A stretch of DNA of 48,645 nt from Bradyrhizobium sp. 190 (GCF_023073415.1 NZ_JADPJL010000044.1:1-48645); one strand, 5' to 3'. Numbered from the stretch's first letter, positions 1 through 7,755 are shown. The notes: generated by a model from the sequence alone, not told the origin. Translations and numbers: made by a program.

Positions 1-129
1 GACCAGGCGGAAGATGTTATCCAGGATCTTCGCGTCGCTCGGGTCCTGCTCGAACCGCACCAACTGATTGTCGACCGTATCCAGGCTCTCGCTGGTTTCG
101 GTCAAAAACTCCCGCAACAAATCATCCAT
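1..129 (-). CDS. cheA: Chemotaxis histidine kinase CheA, N-terminal end (cut by window edge)
   Basis: The first 43 codons of a gene read leftward off the window. They begin MDDLLREFLTETSESLDTVD, the characteristic start of the CheA P1 histidine-phosphotransfer (HPt) domain, in which an N-terminal helix precedes the phosphorylated His. CheA is the cytoplasmic kinase that phosphorylates CheY/CheB-type regulators. The phosphorylated His and all catalytic domains lie outside the window. The neighbour upstream on the same strand is chpT, an arrangement consistent with a signalling cluster. An HPt-containing hybrid kinase other than CheA is possible. Confidence 0.8.
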   Translation of the reverse strand, partial: MDDLLREFLTETSESLDTVDNQLVRFEQDPSDAKILDNIFRLV

Positions 130-256
130 GAAACTGGCCTTCGTACGCACCGGCACGCGACATCGACGTGCCTTACGGAACGAGGCCAGCTTCTATGCAA
201 AGCGTTTAATATTGGTTGCTCAAATGGAAAAGAACGGGATCAACAAAGAGATAAGA

Positions 257-277
257 CGGCAGAAATGAATTCTGCCG
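257..277 (-). terminator. Candidate hairpin terminator downstream of chpT
   Basis: A perfect 8-bp inverted repeat (CGGCAGAA / TTCTGCCG) has a 5-nt loop and lies 45 bp past the chpT stop. On the minus strand it is followed by a pyrimidine-rich TCTTATCTCTTT stretch. It could end chpT transcription before cheA. The U-tract is interrupted, so it is only a candidate. The rest of the 130-322 gap holds no gene that I can support. Confidence 0.4.
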
Positions 278-322
278 ACTGTTTTCAACGCTTGGTTAAC
301 CATGTTTGCACGTTGGCGCGCT

Positions 323-970
323 TCAGGCCGCGGTAACGACCACCTTTTCCCCATCGGGCGCCAGCGTCACGCTCAGCCCGCAGGCCTGCGCCAACAGCCG
401 CGTATAGTAAGGCTGCACCGCGTGCGCATCGACTGATGCCGTCGAACTCGCGCTCAGGAGATCGGCGATGTTCTGCGGCAGGCGGGCGTTCAGGCCGGCC
501 GACGTCACGCGAAAACTCATCGTCTCGCCGTCGCCGATCGGATCGATCGTCAGCGTACCGCCGCGCGGGATCGTCTGCTGCGCAATGATCAGCATGTTCA
601 ACAGCAGCTTGACGCGGTTCTTCGGCAGCAACAGCCGCGGCAGATTCCAGGTGATGGTGATCTTGCCGTCCTCGATGTGCCCGCGCGCCATGGTCTGGGC
701 ATCGCCGAGATCGATCTGCGCGCCCGCCGATCCCGCAGCGCCAAACGCCAGGCGGCAGAACTGCAATCGTGCGGAAGCGGTCTTGGCGCTCTTGCGGATC
801 AGATCGAGCGCGAAATCGCGGTCTTCGGGCTTCGGGTTGTCGTCAAGCACCTCAAGCCCATTGACGATGGCGCCAACCGGGCTGATGAGATCGTGACATA
901 CTCGCGAACACAACAGCGCCGCGAGTTCGAGGGCATCGGGAGCCGGACCGGGAGACGAAGTGCCAGACAT
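323..970 (-). CDS. chpT: Histidine phosphotransferase ChpT
   Basis: A 215-aa protein matching the ChpT/DUF2328 family in length and layout. The N-terminal helical hairpin contains the motif CSRVCHDLISPVGAI, with the phospho-accepting His in HDL at about residue 25. A degenerate histidine-kinase ATPase-like C-terminal domain follows. ChpT relays phosphate from hybrid kinases such as CckA to CtrA and CpdR in the alphaproteobacterial cell-cycle pathway. Two adjacent ATGs exist (973 and 970). I chose the second because AGGA lies 7 nt upstream of it; the first would be only 4 nt away. The reading frame stays open far upstream as an antisense shadow of cysQ. Confidence 0.88.
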   Translation of the reverse strand: MSGTSSPGPAPDALELAALLCSRVCHDLISPVGAIVNGLEVLDDNPKPEDRDFALDLIRKSAKTASARLQFCRLAFGAAGSAGAQIDLGDAQTMARGHIEDGKITITWNLPRLLLPKNRVKLLLNMLIIAQQTIPRGGTLTIDPIGDGETMSFRVTSAGLNARLPQNIADLLSASSTASVDAHAVQPYYTRLLAQACGLSVTLAPDGEKVVVTAA

Positions 971-1120
971 CATGGGTTCCTGGAAAGCCGCCTGGTCGCA
1001 AATTGCTGGCGGGCAGTTACGAATCACGCGTGCTTGTCGGTTTGATACACTGCGCAGCCCCCTGCTGCCAGCATGGGGCGGCAATGGTAAGGCACGACGA
1101 ACAGCAAATAGGCCCAGCTC

Positions 1121-1945
1121 ATGAATGAGGCACCTCCGCCCGCGCTCGACTGCGATACCGCCGCGGCGCTGATCGAACCGCTGACCGACATCGTGATCCG
1201 GGCCGGCGCTGCCATCCTTGCCGTCAACCGTTCCGCCATGAAGGTCGACGGCAAGACTGACGGATCGCCGGTAACGGAGGCCGATCTGGCGGCCGACCGA
1301 ATCATTGCCGAGGGCCTTGCCCAGGTGGCACCCGACATTCCGTCGCTGTCGGAAGAGCGCGTCCAGCCGGATGCACAGCCCCTCAAAGAGAGCTTTTTCC
1401 TGGTCGACCCGCTCGACGGCACCAAGGAATTCGTCGCCGGCCGCAACGAATTCACCGTCAATCTGGCGCTGGTGACCAACGGAACGCCGCTGCTCGGCAT
1501 CATCTGCGCGCCCGCGCTCGGGCTGATCTGGCGCGGCATTGTCGGTCGCGGTGCGGAACGGCTGACGCTTGGCAACGGCAAACCGCTGATCGAGCCGGTT
1601 CGCACCCGCCCTTGCCGGCCGCCCGGCCAACCATGGACGGTCGCGGTCAGCCGCTCGCATGGCGATGCCAGGACCGAAGCCTTCATTGCGGCAAGGCCCG
1701 GCGCAGTACGGTGCGAGCTCGGCTCGGCGGTCAAGTTCGGCCGGGTCGCCGAAGGGGCGGTCGATATCTATCCGCGGCTGTCGCCGACCTCGGAATGGGA
1801 CGTGGCGGCCGGCCACGCGGTCGTCGCGGCCGCCGGCGGCCGGATCACGGATTCAAGCGGCGCGGCGCTGGTTTTTGGCACCGGGCGGAAGGATTTTATC
1901 GTTCCGGAATTCATCGCCTGGGGCGATCCGAAAGCGGCAGTTTGA
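1121..1945 (+). CDS. cysQ: 3'(2'),5'-bisphosphate nucleotidase CysQ (inositol monophosphatase superfamily)
   Basis: A 274-aa protein with the superfamily's metal-binding motifs in order: an EE pair (LSEERV), DPLDGTKEF at about residues 105-113, and a C-terminal SEWDVAAGHAVV motif. The KEF after DGT is typical of the CysQ/PAP phosphatase branch, in contrast to DGTxNF of inositol monophosphatases. It would hydrolyse 3'-phosphoadenosine 5'-phosphate (PAP) left over from sulfate assimilation, giving AMP. It is divergent from chpT and convergent with the YHS gene, with a 10-bp gap between the stops, so it is probably transcribed alone. Confidence 0.9.
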   Translation: MNEAPPPALDCDTAAALIEPLTDIVIRAGAAILAVNRSAMKVDGKTDGSPVTEADLAADRIIAEGLAQVAPDIPSLSEERVQPDAQPLKESFFLVDPLDGTKEFVAGRNEFTVNLALVTNGTPLLGIICAPALGLIWRGIVGRGAERLTLGNGKPLIEPVRTRPCRPPGQPWTVAVSRSHGDARTEAFIAARPGAVRCELGSAVKFGRVAEGAVDIYPRLSPTSEWDVAAGHAVVAAAGGRITDSSGAALVFGTGRKDFIVPEFIAWGDPKAAV

Positions 1946-1955
1946 GTTTTCGCAA

Positions 1956-2462
1956 CTACTGCGCCAACCCCTGCACCAGCACCGACCAGCGCGCGCGCGC
2001 GTCTTGCAGGAAACGCGCGGGCTCCGCGGCGAACGCATCGCGGTTTTCCTCGCGGCCGAACAGATAGAGCCGCTGACCCGCGACCACCCAAAAGCGCGGG
2101 TTGCCCGCATAGGTTACGCCTCGTCCCAGATCGACCGGGTCATAGCCGCCGAACTGGGGCCCGTAGATTTCCGGATGCGCCACGAAAGAGGCGCGGTTGC
2201 CCTGGTTGCGAAAACGCCAGACGGCGCCGGCTTCGCGGGCCTCGAAGTCGGGCAACCCTTGGGCTGCCATGGATTCCGTGAAATAGGCGACGGGATCGAA
2301 GCCCTCGATGGCGAGCCCGGAATAGCGGTTCACCACCACGCGCTCGGTGGTCGAGGCCTGCGCGGTGAAATCAAGGCTGAGCGCAGCAAAAAAGCCCGCC
2401 AATAAGGCAAAAAGGGCTATTCCGGGGCGCGAACCGTATCTTTCCTGCCGTTGTGCCGTCAT
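1956..2462 (-). CDS. Exported YHS-domain protein
   Basis: About 168 aa. An N-terminal hydrophobic segment (GIALFALLAGFFAALSL) ending at FTAQA looks like a Sec signal peptide. The mature part holds a YHS domain: EGFDPVAYFTE, then AVWRFRNQGNRASFVAHPEIYGPQFGGYDP. YHS domains are small putative metal-binding modules, and this exported type is of unknown function. The start is uncertain. Three in-frame ATGs (2573, 2543, 2462) each begin the same MTAQ sequence and none has a clear ribosome-binding site. I use the one closest to the signal peptide. Confidence 0.75.
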   Translation of the reverse strand: MTAQRQERYGSRPGIALFALLAGFFAALSLDFTAQASTTERVVVNRYSGLAIEGFDPVAYFTESMAAQGLPDFEAREAGAVWRFRNQGNRASFVAHPEIYGPQFGGYDPVDLGRGVTYAGNPRFWVVAGQRLYLFGREENRDAFAAEPARFLQDARARWSVLVQGLAQ

Positions 2463-2573
2463 TGTCTGAATTGATACCAATTGAACCGTTGATTTTCCTT
2501 GGCCGATGGCAGGAAGCCTGAAACGGTGGATTTGTGCCGTCATATCGAAGCGAAAATGCCGTTGTGCCGTCAT
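2451..2573 (-). repeat. Three 12-bp direct repeats (ATGACGGCACAA) at the YHS gene start
   Basis: On the minus strand ATGACGGCACAA occurs at 2462-2451, 2543-2532 and 2573-2562. The outer two copies extend to 17 identical bases (through ACGGCA). Spacings are 81 and 30 bp, both multiples of three, so every copy reads MTAQ in the same open frame. They could be operator iterons or duplicated start regions; I do not recognise a binding protein. Confidence 0.7.
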
Positions 2574-2684
2574 AGTTGGTGCCGATAACATGCGAGTCGA
2601 GGGGACACTGGGCGCAACCTAGAGCCATGCTTGTTGGCGTCAGGTTAAGGCGGCGGCCAGAATTTCGATGCCAGGGGTTCTTTC

Positions 2685-3314
2685 ATGACGTTTGCTTCAC
2701 GCCTTGCCGCGGTGACGTTTGCCGCGCTGATGTGCTGGACCGTGCCGGCTTCCGCACAGCAGCCGCAGCAGGCACCGTATCCGCAGCAGCAGCCGGCACC
2801 CTATCCGCCGCCGCAACGCCAGGCGGGGCCCGAGACGTTTGGACCCGACGAACTGGTTTCGGCCGGGCACAAGTTCTTCGGCAACGTCTCGCGCGGACTG
2901 GCGTCCGTCATCGAGCGCGCGGTCAGCCAATGGGGCCTTCCCAACGGCTATGTGCTCGGCGAGGAAGGCTCGGGCGCTTTTGTGGCTGGCCTGCGGTATG
3001 GCGAAGGCACGCTCTACACCAAGAACGCCGGCGACTTGCGGGTCTACTGGCAGGGACCGTCGGTCGGTTTCGACTGGGGCGGCGACGGCGCGCGCACCAT
3101 GACGCTGGTCTACAACCTGCCCGCCACCAACGCGATCTATCAGCGCTTCGTCGGCATCGACGGCTCCGCCTATATCGTCGGCGGCTTCGGCATGACCGCG
3201 CTGACTGCCAACAACATCGTGCTGGTGCCGATCCGCTCCGGCATCGGCTTAAGGCTCGGCGCCAATGTCGGCTATCTCAAATTTACCCCACGCGCGACCT
3301 GGAACCCGTTCTGA
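2685..3314 (+). CDS. eipA: EipA family (DUF1134) envelope protein
   Basis: A 209-aa protein. Residues 1-24 form a signal peptide ending in ASAQ. A Pro/Gln-rich linker (about 25-48) is followed by a conserved DUF1134 domain containing LGEEGSGAFVAGLRYGEG, VGFDWGGDG and a Gly-rich C-terminal half ending in WNPF. EipA in Brucella is a periplasmic soluble beta-barrel protein needed for envelope integrity; that role is inferred here from family membership. It stands alone, divergent from the YHS gene and upstream of the coiled-coil gene. Confidence 0.87.
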   Translation: MTFASRLAAVTFAALMCWTVPASAQQPQQAPYPQQQPAPYPPPQRQAGPETFGPDELVSAGHKFFGNVSRGLASVIERAVSQWGLPNGYVLGEEGSGAFVAGLRYGEGTLYTKNAGDLRVYWQGPSVGFDWGGDGARTMTLVYNLPATNAIYQRFVGIDGSAYIVGGFGMTALTANNIVLVPIRSGIGLRLGANVGYLKFTPRATWNPF

Positions 3315-3442
3315 GCGCATTTCCAGATATCCACACGCATCTCGTCCCGCCGATTCAGGTTAACGCGGCAACGGGCTGGCCTTTGGCCGGGCTGGCGTGG
3401 CAATGTGATTAACGAATCCTTGTCTGTGTGGAGTGACCATCC

Positions 3443-4726
3443 ATGATCGAGCCGATCATGTATCTGGCGATCGGTTTTCTGGTCTCCATGCTATTCGGTC
3501 TGATGATCGTGCCGCTGGTGCATAACCGTGCGGTACGGCTGACGACGCGGCGGCTCGAGGCGGCGACGCCGCTGTCGATGGCCGAGATCCAGGCCGACAA
3601 GGACCAGTTGCGCGCGGAATTCGCGATGTCGGCGCGGCGGCTCGAAATGAACGTCGAGCAGCTCAAGAACAAGACCACGAGCCAGCTCGCCGAACTCGGC
3701 AAGAAGAGCGACGCGATCAACCGCATGAAGATCGAGCTCGGCGAAAAGAACGCCACGATCTTTTCGCTCGAAGCGCGCGAGAAGGCGGTGAAGGAGCAGT
3801 TGCGCGCCACCGAAGAGGAATTCGCGGCCAAGACCGAACTGCTGCGCAACGCAGAAAAGGCGCTGACCGACAAGCAGGGCGAACTCGCCAGGATCAATCA
3901 CGAATTGAATGATCGCTCGATGACAGCGGACAACCGCCAGGTCGAGCTGGTCGCGGTGCGCACGCAAATCGAGCAACTGAAGGGCCGGGTCGGCGACGCC
4001 GAGAAGGAATTTTCGACGACGCAGGCTCGCCTCGCCCAGGAGCGCGCCGACTCCGAGCGCGCGACGCACGAACTGAGCGAAGCGCGCAGCCGCGTCGAAA
4101 ATTTGAGCCAGCGCGTCACCGATCTCGACCGACAATTGATCGTCCAGGTCAAGGAAGCCGAGATGCTCGGCAGCCGCGTCAACGACCTCGAAGCGCGGCT
4201 GGCGACGCAAGGCAAGCTGCTCGCCGAACGCGAATACGAAAACAATCAGCTCAGGCAGACCACTACGGCCGCCGAGCGCATCATGACGGATTTGCGCAAC
4301 GAAGTCGCGACGCTGTCGGGCGGCGGCAGTTCGGCGGCGATCGAGAAATTGCGCACCGAGAAAGCCGCTGTCGAGGAGCAGCTTCGTATCGCCCGCGGCG
4401 AGCGCGCCAAGCTGCAGCGTGACATCAACGCCATCCAGCAGCAGGCCGAAAGCTCCTGGGCGACCGAGCGGATGGAAAACGCGCTGCTGCGCGAGCGCAT
4501 CAACGACATCGCCGCCGAGGTCGCCAAGCTGGCCATGCAGCTCGAGGGCCCGAATTCGGCGATCGAGGCGATGCTGGCGGCGGAACCGGACGTGCCGAAA
4601 ACCCCGGCCAAGCCCGCCAACGACGTCACGGGCGCCGCAGCCGTCTCGGAAGGCGGCGGGACGCTCGCCGAACGCATCCGCGCGCTCCAGTCGCACGCTT
4701 CGCGGGCCCGCCAGCAAGGGGCGTAG
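3443..4726 (+). CDS. Membrane-anchored coiled-coil protein, function unknown
   Basis: A 427-aa protein with one N-terminal transmembrane segment (about residues 5-27, LAIGFLVSMLFGLMIVPLV). Residues 45-360 are nearly uninterrupted Glu/Lys/Ala/Leu heptads predicting a long cytoplasmic coiled coil. The C-terminal ~60 residues are low-complexity and Ala/Pro-rich. The architecture resembles anchored cell-shape or polarity scaffolds, but no family signature is visible and I assign no function. The gene precedes tRNA-Val in the same direction. Confidence 0.8.
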   Translation: MIEPIMYLAIGFLVSMLFGLMIVPLVHNRAVRLTTRRLEAATPLSMAEIQADKDQLRAEFAMSARRLEMNVEQLKNKTTSQLAELGKKSDAINRMKIELGEKNATIFSLEAREKAVKEQLRATEEEFAAKTELLRNAEKALTDKQGELARINHELNDRSMTADNRQVELVAVRTQIEQLKGRVGDAEKEFSTTQARLAQERADSERATHELSEARSRVENLSQRVTDLDRQLIVQVKEAEMLGSRVNDLEARLATQGKLLAEREYENNQLRQTTTAAERIMTDLRNEVATLSGGGSSAAIEKLRTEKAAVEEQLRIARGERAKLQRDINAIQQQAESSWATERMENALLRERINDIAAEVAKLAMQLEGPNSAIEAMLAAEPDVPKTPAKPANDVTGAAAVSEGGGTLAERIRALQSHASRARQQGA

Positions 4727-4774
4727 TTCTCCCAGCCTCGCGCGAAATCGCGACGTTGCGGCCCGACTGATCGC

Positions 4775-4804
4775 TTGACACCAGGGGCCCGTACTTCGTA
4801 AATC
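4775..4804 (+). promoter_or_regulatory. Candidate housekeeping promoter of tRNA-Val
   Basis: A consensus TTGACA -35 hexamer (4775-4780) is followed after 18 bp by TAAATC (4799-4804) as a weak -10. Transcription would start near 4811, giving a ~30-nt leader before the tRNA. The assignment depends mainly on the perfect -35. Confidence 0.45.
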
Positions 4805-4841
4805 GCGGGCTCTGACGGGCTTATTGTTCGCCCAAAATCCC

Positions 4842-4916
4842 GGACGCATAGCTCAGCGGGAGAGCGTTCCCTTCACACGGGAGAGGTCCAAGGTTCGATC
4901 CCTTGTGCGTCCACCA
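4842..4916 (+). tRNA. tRNA-Val (anticodon CAC)
   Basis: The 75-nt sequence folds as a complete cloverleaf. The acceptor stem GGACGCA/TGCGTCC is perfect. The D arm is GCTC...GAGC. The anticodon loop TTCACAC on a 5-bp stem gives anticodon CAC (codon GUG). The T loop is GGTTCGATCC, and CCA is encoded. A strong terminator follows immediately. Confidence 0.97.
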
Positions 4917-4919
4917 TTC

Positions 4920-4943
4920 AAAGCCCCGCAATGCGGGGCTTTT
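4920..4943 (+). terminator. Rho-independent terminator of tRNA-Val
   Basis: A perfect 9-bp stem, AAGCCCCGC / GCGGGGCTT, has a 3-nt loop and is followed by TTTGCATTTT. It starts 5 nt after the tRNA CCA end. Confidence 0.85.
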
Positions 4944-5090
4944 GCATTTTGGCAGAAGGGCTTGACCAGATCGCGATAGCAATCAGCGAAAATCTGTGAA
5001 CGGCATCTCGTCGAATGTCTGATCGCGGTAGGTGCGCATTCGGCGACCCCCAACCGCCCCGTTCGCCTGGCGGGGTGAGCGCCGACCGCA

Positions 5091-5315
5091 TTATCGGCGC
5101 GCCAGGATGACACCGATCAGGAATGCAATTGCCAATGAGTGGATGGGCGCCTCGCGCGTAGCCGAGATCAAACTGTCGAGCCACCTCGGACGAGGCGTGA
5201 CTTCATCCGCGAGGTCCTGAGACATGCTGCGAATGGCATCCACGGCGTTGTCTATCCTTTGCTCGGCGTCGGCGGTCGGCACGGGAGTGGGAATGGGAAT
5301 GTCGTCGTTTGTCAT
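5091..5315 (-). CDS. Small membrane-anchored protein, DUF883/YqjD-like, stress promoter
   Basis: A 74-aa protein: a hydrophilic, acidic helical N-terminal part (residues 15-40) and a C-terminal transmembrane helix (HSLAIAFLIGVILARR) ending in Arg residues, the layout of the ElaB/YqjD/DUF883 membrane-anchored family. A perfect EcfG promoter (5325-5349, minus) lies so close that its -10 GTT ends only 9 nt before the ATG, so the mRNA may be leaderless. Together these suggest a general-stress small membrane protein. The family assignment is from architecture only. Confidence 0.7.
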   Translation of the reverse strand: MTNDDIPIPTPVPTADAEQRIDNAVDAIRSMSQDLADEVTPRPRWLDSLISATREAPIHSLAIAFLIGVILARR

Positions 5316-5324
5316 GAACGCTTG

Positions 5325-5349
5325 AACGCGCCAACGTTGACCGAGTTCC
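5325..5349 (-). promoter_or_regulatory. EcfG (general stress sigma factor) promoter
   Basis: On the minus strand GGAAC (5349-5345) is separated by exactly 17 bp from GTT (5327-5325), the consensus for alphaproteobacterial EcfG sigma factors controlled by PhyR/NepR. It drives the 74-aa membrane protein gene starting at 5315. Confidence 0.72.
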
Positions 5350-5489
5350 TACGCCAAAGGACCACCAGAGTTACCCGGACCCCTTCGCCCTTAGGCAAGG
5401 CGTTCAGCGCGCTGCGATCCCGCCGCACGATAAACCGCCAAGTTGCCGCGATCATCGATAACGCCATGCGAAGCGCTAGAAGCGCCCAA

Positions 5490-5699
5490 TCAGGACGGTC
5501 GCTGGGACATCATGGAGGCCGCTTTGGCAATGAGCCACTTTCGCTCTTCCTCCGAATATTGATCCCATGGTCGTAACGAGTGCTCAAACAGCTGGGCTAT
5601 CTCGTCAAACTGTTCGCGGGCATTGAGCAGCTCAAGCAGCTCTGAAATTTCTGGATCAATATCGTTCACGGGAAAATCTCGAAGGCGCGCAATCGCCAT
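5490..5699 (-). CDS. Small acidic hypothetical protein
   Basis: A 69-aa mostly helical, acidic protein beginning MAIARLRDFPVND, with the conserved-looking segment LRPWDQYSEEERKWL near the C terminus. I chose the ATG at 5699; the frame is open to 5840, but the extra N-terminal residues look like unrelated low-quality sequence. It has no transmembrane segment or recognised domain. It lies between two genes with EcfG promoters and could be cotranscribed with the 46-aa gene upstream. Confidence 0.55.
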   Translation of the reverse strand: MAIARLRDFPVNDIDPEISELLELLNAREQFDEIAQLFEHSLRPWDQYSEEERKWLIAKAASMMSQRPS

Positions 5700-5867
5700 C
5701 GGGCCTGATCGCAGATCGATATGAGCGTAAAAAGACGATTTCAGCGCAAACTTGTGAAACGAGCGCGGCTTCTTTGTGAGTGGACCGCCAATAGATGGTG
5801 AGCCTTGTTCGCAAAGGTGACCTGTCGTGACCGGCGGCAAGCGGGTCGCGCAGAGATAAAGTTCAGG

Positions 5868-6008
5868 TCAGATCCCCAGCACCCAGATCGCGACGATGGT
5901 GCCTAGCGTCGCAAGGCCGCTGATCGTCCATCCGGTTGCGTAGGAGATTTCGTCGTCGCCGGTGCCGCGCATCGCGTCGGGGCCGGTGCTTGCTGACCGC
6001 CACTGCAT
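5868..6008 (-). CDS. 46-aa single-pass membrane protein with EcfG promoter
   Basis: A 46-codon ORF whose product has a polar N-terminal half (MQWRSASTGPDAMRGTGDDE) and one C-terminal transmembrane helix (ISGLATLGTIVAIWVLGI). GGAG lies 7 nt before the ATG, and a perfect EcfG promoter sits 33-57 bp upstream, placing the start of transcription about 25 nt before the ATG. Correct promoter, ribosome-binding site and membrane helix together make it a real gene. The function is unknown. Stress-induced small membrane proteins of this size often act on membrane complexes, but nothing here shows a partner. Confidence 0.72.
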   Translation of the reverse strand: MQWRSASTGPDAMRGTGDDEISYATGWTISGLATLGTIVAIWVLGI

Positions 6009-6040
6009 GGCATTGCTCCAGAAAGCCTGCCTGCAGGGAT

Positions 6041-6065
6041 AACGTCGGTCCGGGTTCCCGGTTCC
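6041..6065 (-). promoter_or_regulatory. EcfG promoter of the 46-aa membrane protein gene
   Basis: On the minus strand GGAAC (6065-6061), a 17-bp spacer and GTT (6043-6041) match the EcfG consensus exactly. The next gene on that strand begins at 6008. Confidence 0.75.
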
Positions 6066-6123
6066 GTTCTAATTTGGCAGCCAGTCAGCAGAGGCCGCCA
6101 GATCGGTCTTCACACGCCGGTCG

Positions 6124-6303
6124 TCACACGAAGGAAAGCCGCCGCGCGTCGGCCGGTGCGATTTCGTTTTCGTCGCCGACGATGATGGTGACTTTCCACC
6201 CCTCGCTGGCCCAGACCCGCGCCTTGGCAACCGCCACCAGCATGCTGCTTCGGTCCATCCTGACGGTCTCGTCCTTGCGTTCCGCCACGATCCTGTACGC
6301 CAT
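6124..6303 (-). CDS. Small hypothetical protein
   Basis: A 59-aa protein beginning MAYRIVAERKDETVRMDRSS and continuing SMLVAVAKARVWASEGWKV. The alternating beta/helix/beta pattern suggests a compact alpha/beta fold. I recognise it as a type of small hypothetical protein seen in Bradyrhizobium, without a known role. I chose the ATG at 6303, behind a G-rich stretch (AGGGGGTGTGGC), over the frame's earlier start. Overlapping ORFs in the other two minus frames lack these features. Confidence 0.6.
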   Translation of the reverse strand: MAYRIVAERKDETVRMDRSSMLVAVAKARVWASEGWKVTIIVGDENEIAPADARRLSFV

Positions 6304-6415
6304 GCCACACCCCCTACGCACGTAGAACTACTGGGGAACGATGTTCCGCTACCGCTTTGGCCGCAATGGGCCGACAATTTGTCCAATCGGGGGCATGGTT
6401 AACGGCCTTCAGGCC

Positions 6416-7738
6416 CTATTTGGCGGCTTTTCGCACCAGAAGCGCCGGTTTTGTCACCCCATCCAGCCCGGTCAGGATCAAGACCGTCAAAAGCGCGTTC
6501 TGCGGGCCGTACCAGGCGTTGACCGGCTTGTACCATTCGTTGCGCGAGTGCCAGTTGCCGCCCTCCCCGCCGCCGCCGATGGTGACGGCCGGGATGCCGA
6601 GCGACATCGCGATGTTGGAATCGGTCGAGGAGCCGGCAAAGGTCGGCCGCGGACCGCGGGTGACGGCCGAAACCGCGCGCTGGGTGGCCTGCACGATCGG
6701 TGAATCCATCGCGACGATGCCCGCCGGCCGGTCGCCGATCAGCCTGGCTTCCACCGTCATCTTGTCCGATTTCCAGCGCGCGTTTTCATCCGCCACCGCC
6801 TCCTTGACGAGGTCGAGCAGCCGCGCCTCGAGCTTGAGCAGTTCGTCGGTCGCGTTCGAGCGCATGTCGACGGTCATCCGCGCTTCCGCGGCGATGGCGT
6901 TGACCGAGGTGCCGCCGTTCACGGTGCCGACGGTGAACGTGGTCTTGGGATCGGATGGCGGTTGCAACTCCCCGATTTTCGCAATCGCCCGGCCCATAGC
7001 ATGGATCGCGCTCGGCAAGCCGAACTCCTGGAACGAGTGCCCGCCGGGGCCCTTGAAGGTGAACTCGTAGCGATGGCTGCCGGTCGCCTGGTTGACAACG
7101 CGGGTAATGCCGAGCCCGTCGATCGAAATGAAACCGTCGATATCGGCGTGATCGCGGAACAGCGCCTTCACGCCGCGGAGATTGCCCAGTTCCTCCTCGC
7201 CAACCGTGCCGACGAACATGATGTCGCCGACGGTCGCGATCTGGTTTTCATTCATCACCTTGATCAGCGACAGCATCGCCGCAAGCCCGCGTGAATCGTC
7301 GCCGATGCCTGGAGCTACGATGGCGCCGTCCTTCTCCTTCACGGTGACGTCGGTGCCTTCGGGAAACACCGTGTCCAGATGCGCCGACACCACGAGCTTC
7401 GGCCTGCCGCCGCCGGTCCCTTTGCGCAACGCGATCACATTGCCTTCGGCATCGATCGAAGCATCCTTGAAGCCGAGTTCCTGCATCCGCTTCTGATAAT
7501 ATTCGGCGCGGATTTTTTCCTTGAACGGCGGCGCGGGGATTTCGGTAATGCGCTTCTGCTCGGCAAAGGTCCGCTCGTCGTCGGCCTTGATGTCGTCGAG
7601 CGCCTTGACGATCTTGGGATGGGCGAGGATGGCCTCGAAGTCGGGCGCGGAAGCCGCCTGCGCGCGAACCTCGTGCACCAGCGTGTGCTGCGCGAAGGCG
7701 ACAAGGGCGATGGCCAGGATCGATCGAGTGAGTGTCAT
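6416..7738 (-). CDS. Exported M20 family metallopeptidase
   Basis: A 440-aa protein with an N-terminal signal peptide (about residues 1-26, ending VRAQA). The M20 catalytic core follows: SAHLDTVFP with the zinc His and the general-base Asp, IGDDSRGLA with the bridging Asp, VGEEELGNLRG with the catalytic Glu pair, and a C-terminal WHSRNEWY zinc His. A dimerisation domain is inserted in the middle (GGHSFQEFG...). The family cleaves dipeptides, tripeptides or N-acyl amino acids; the signal peptide implies a periplasmic enzyme. GGAG is 8 nt before the chosen ATG. It is the last gene of a three-gene minus-strand operon with 17- and 36-bp gaps. Confidence 0.88.
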   Translation of the reverse strand: MTLTRSILAIALVAFAQHTLVHEVRAQAASAPDFEAILAHPKIVKALDDIKADDERTFAEQKRITEIPAPPFKEKIRAEYYQKRMQELGFKDASIDAEGNVIALRKGTGGGRPKLVVSAHLDTVFPEGTDVTVKEKDGAIVAPGIGDDSRGLAAMLSLIKVMNENQIATVGDIMFVGTVGEEELGNLRGVKALFRDHADIDGFISIDGLGITRVVNQATGSHRYEFTFKGPGGHSFQEFGLPSAIHAMGRAIAKIGELQPPSDPKTTFTVGTVNGGTSVNAIAAEARMTVDMRSNATDELLKLEARLLDLVKEAVADENARWKSDKMTVEARLIGDRPAGIVAMDSPIVQATQRAVSAVTRGPRPTFAGSSTDSNIAMSLGIPAVTIGGGGEGGNWHSRNEWYKPVNAWYGPQNALLTVLILTGLDGVTKPALLVRKAAK

Positions 7739-7755
7739 CAGTAGATCTCCGTTCG

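Noticed and set aside
323..1816. 497-aa minus-strand open frame across chpT and cysQ
   Set aside because: Only the part from 970 downward encodes ChpT; the rest is the antisense shadow of cysQ, rich in Arg and lacking any domain.
6326..6347. Possible EcfG promoter for the 59-aa gene (GGAAC with GTT on the minus strand)
   Set aside because: The spacer is 14 bp, not 16-17, so it does not meet the consensus.
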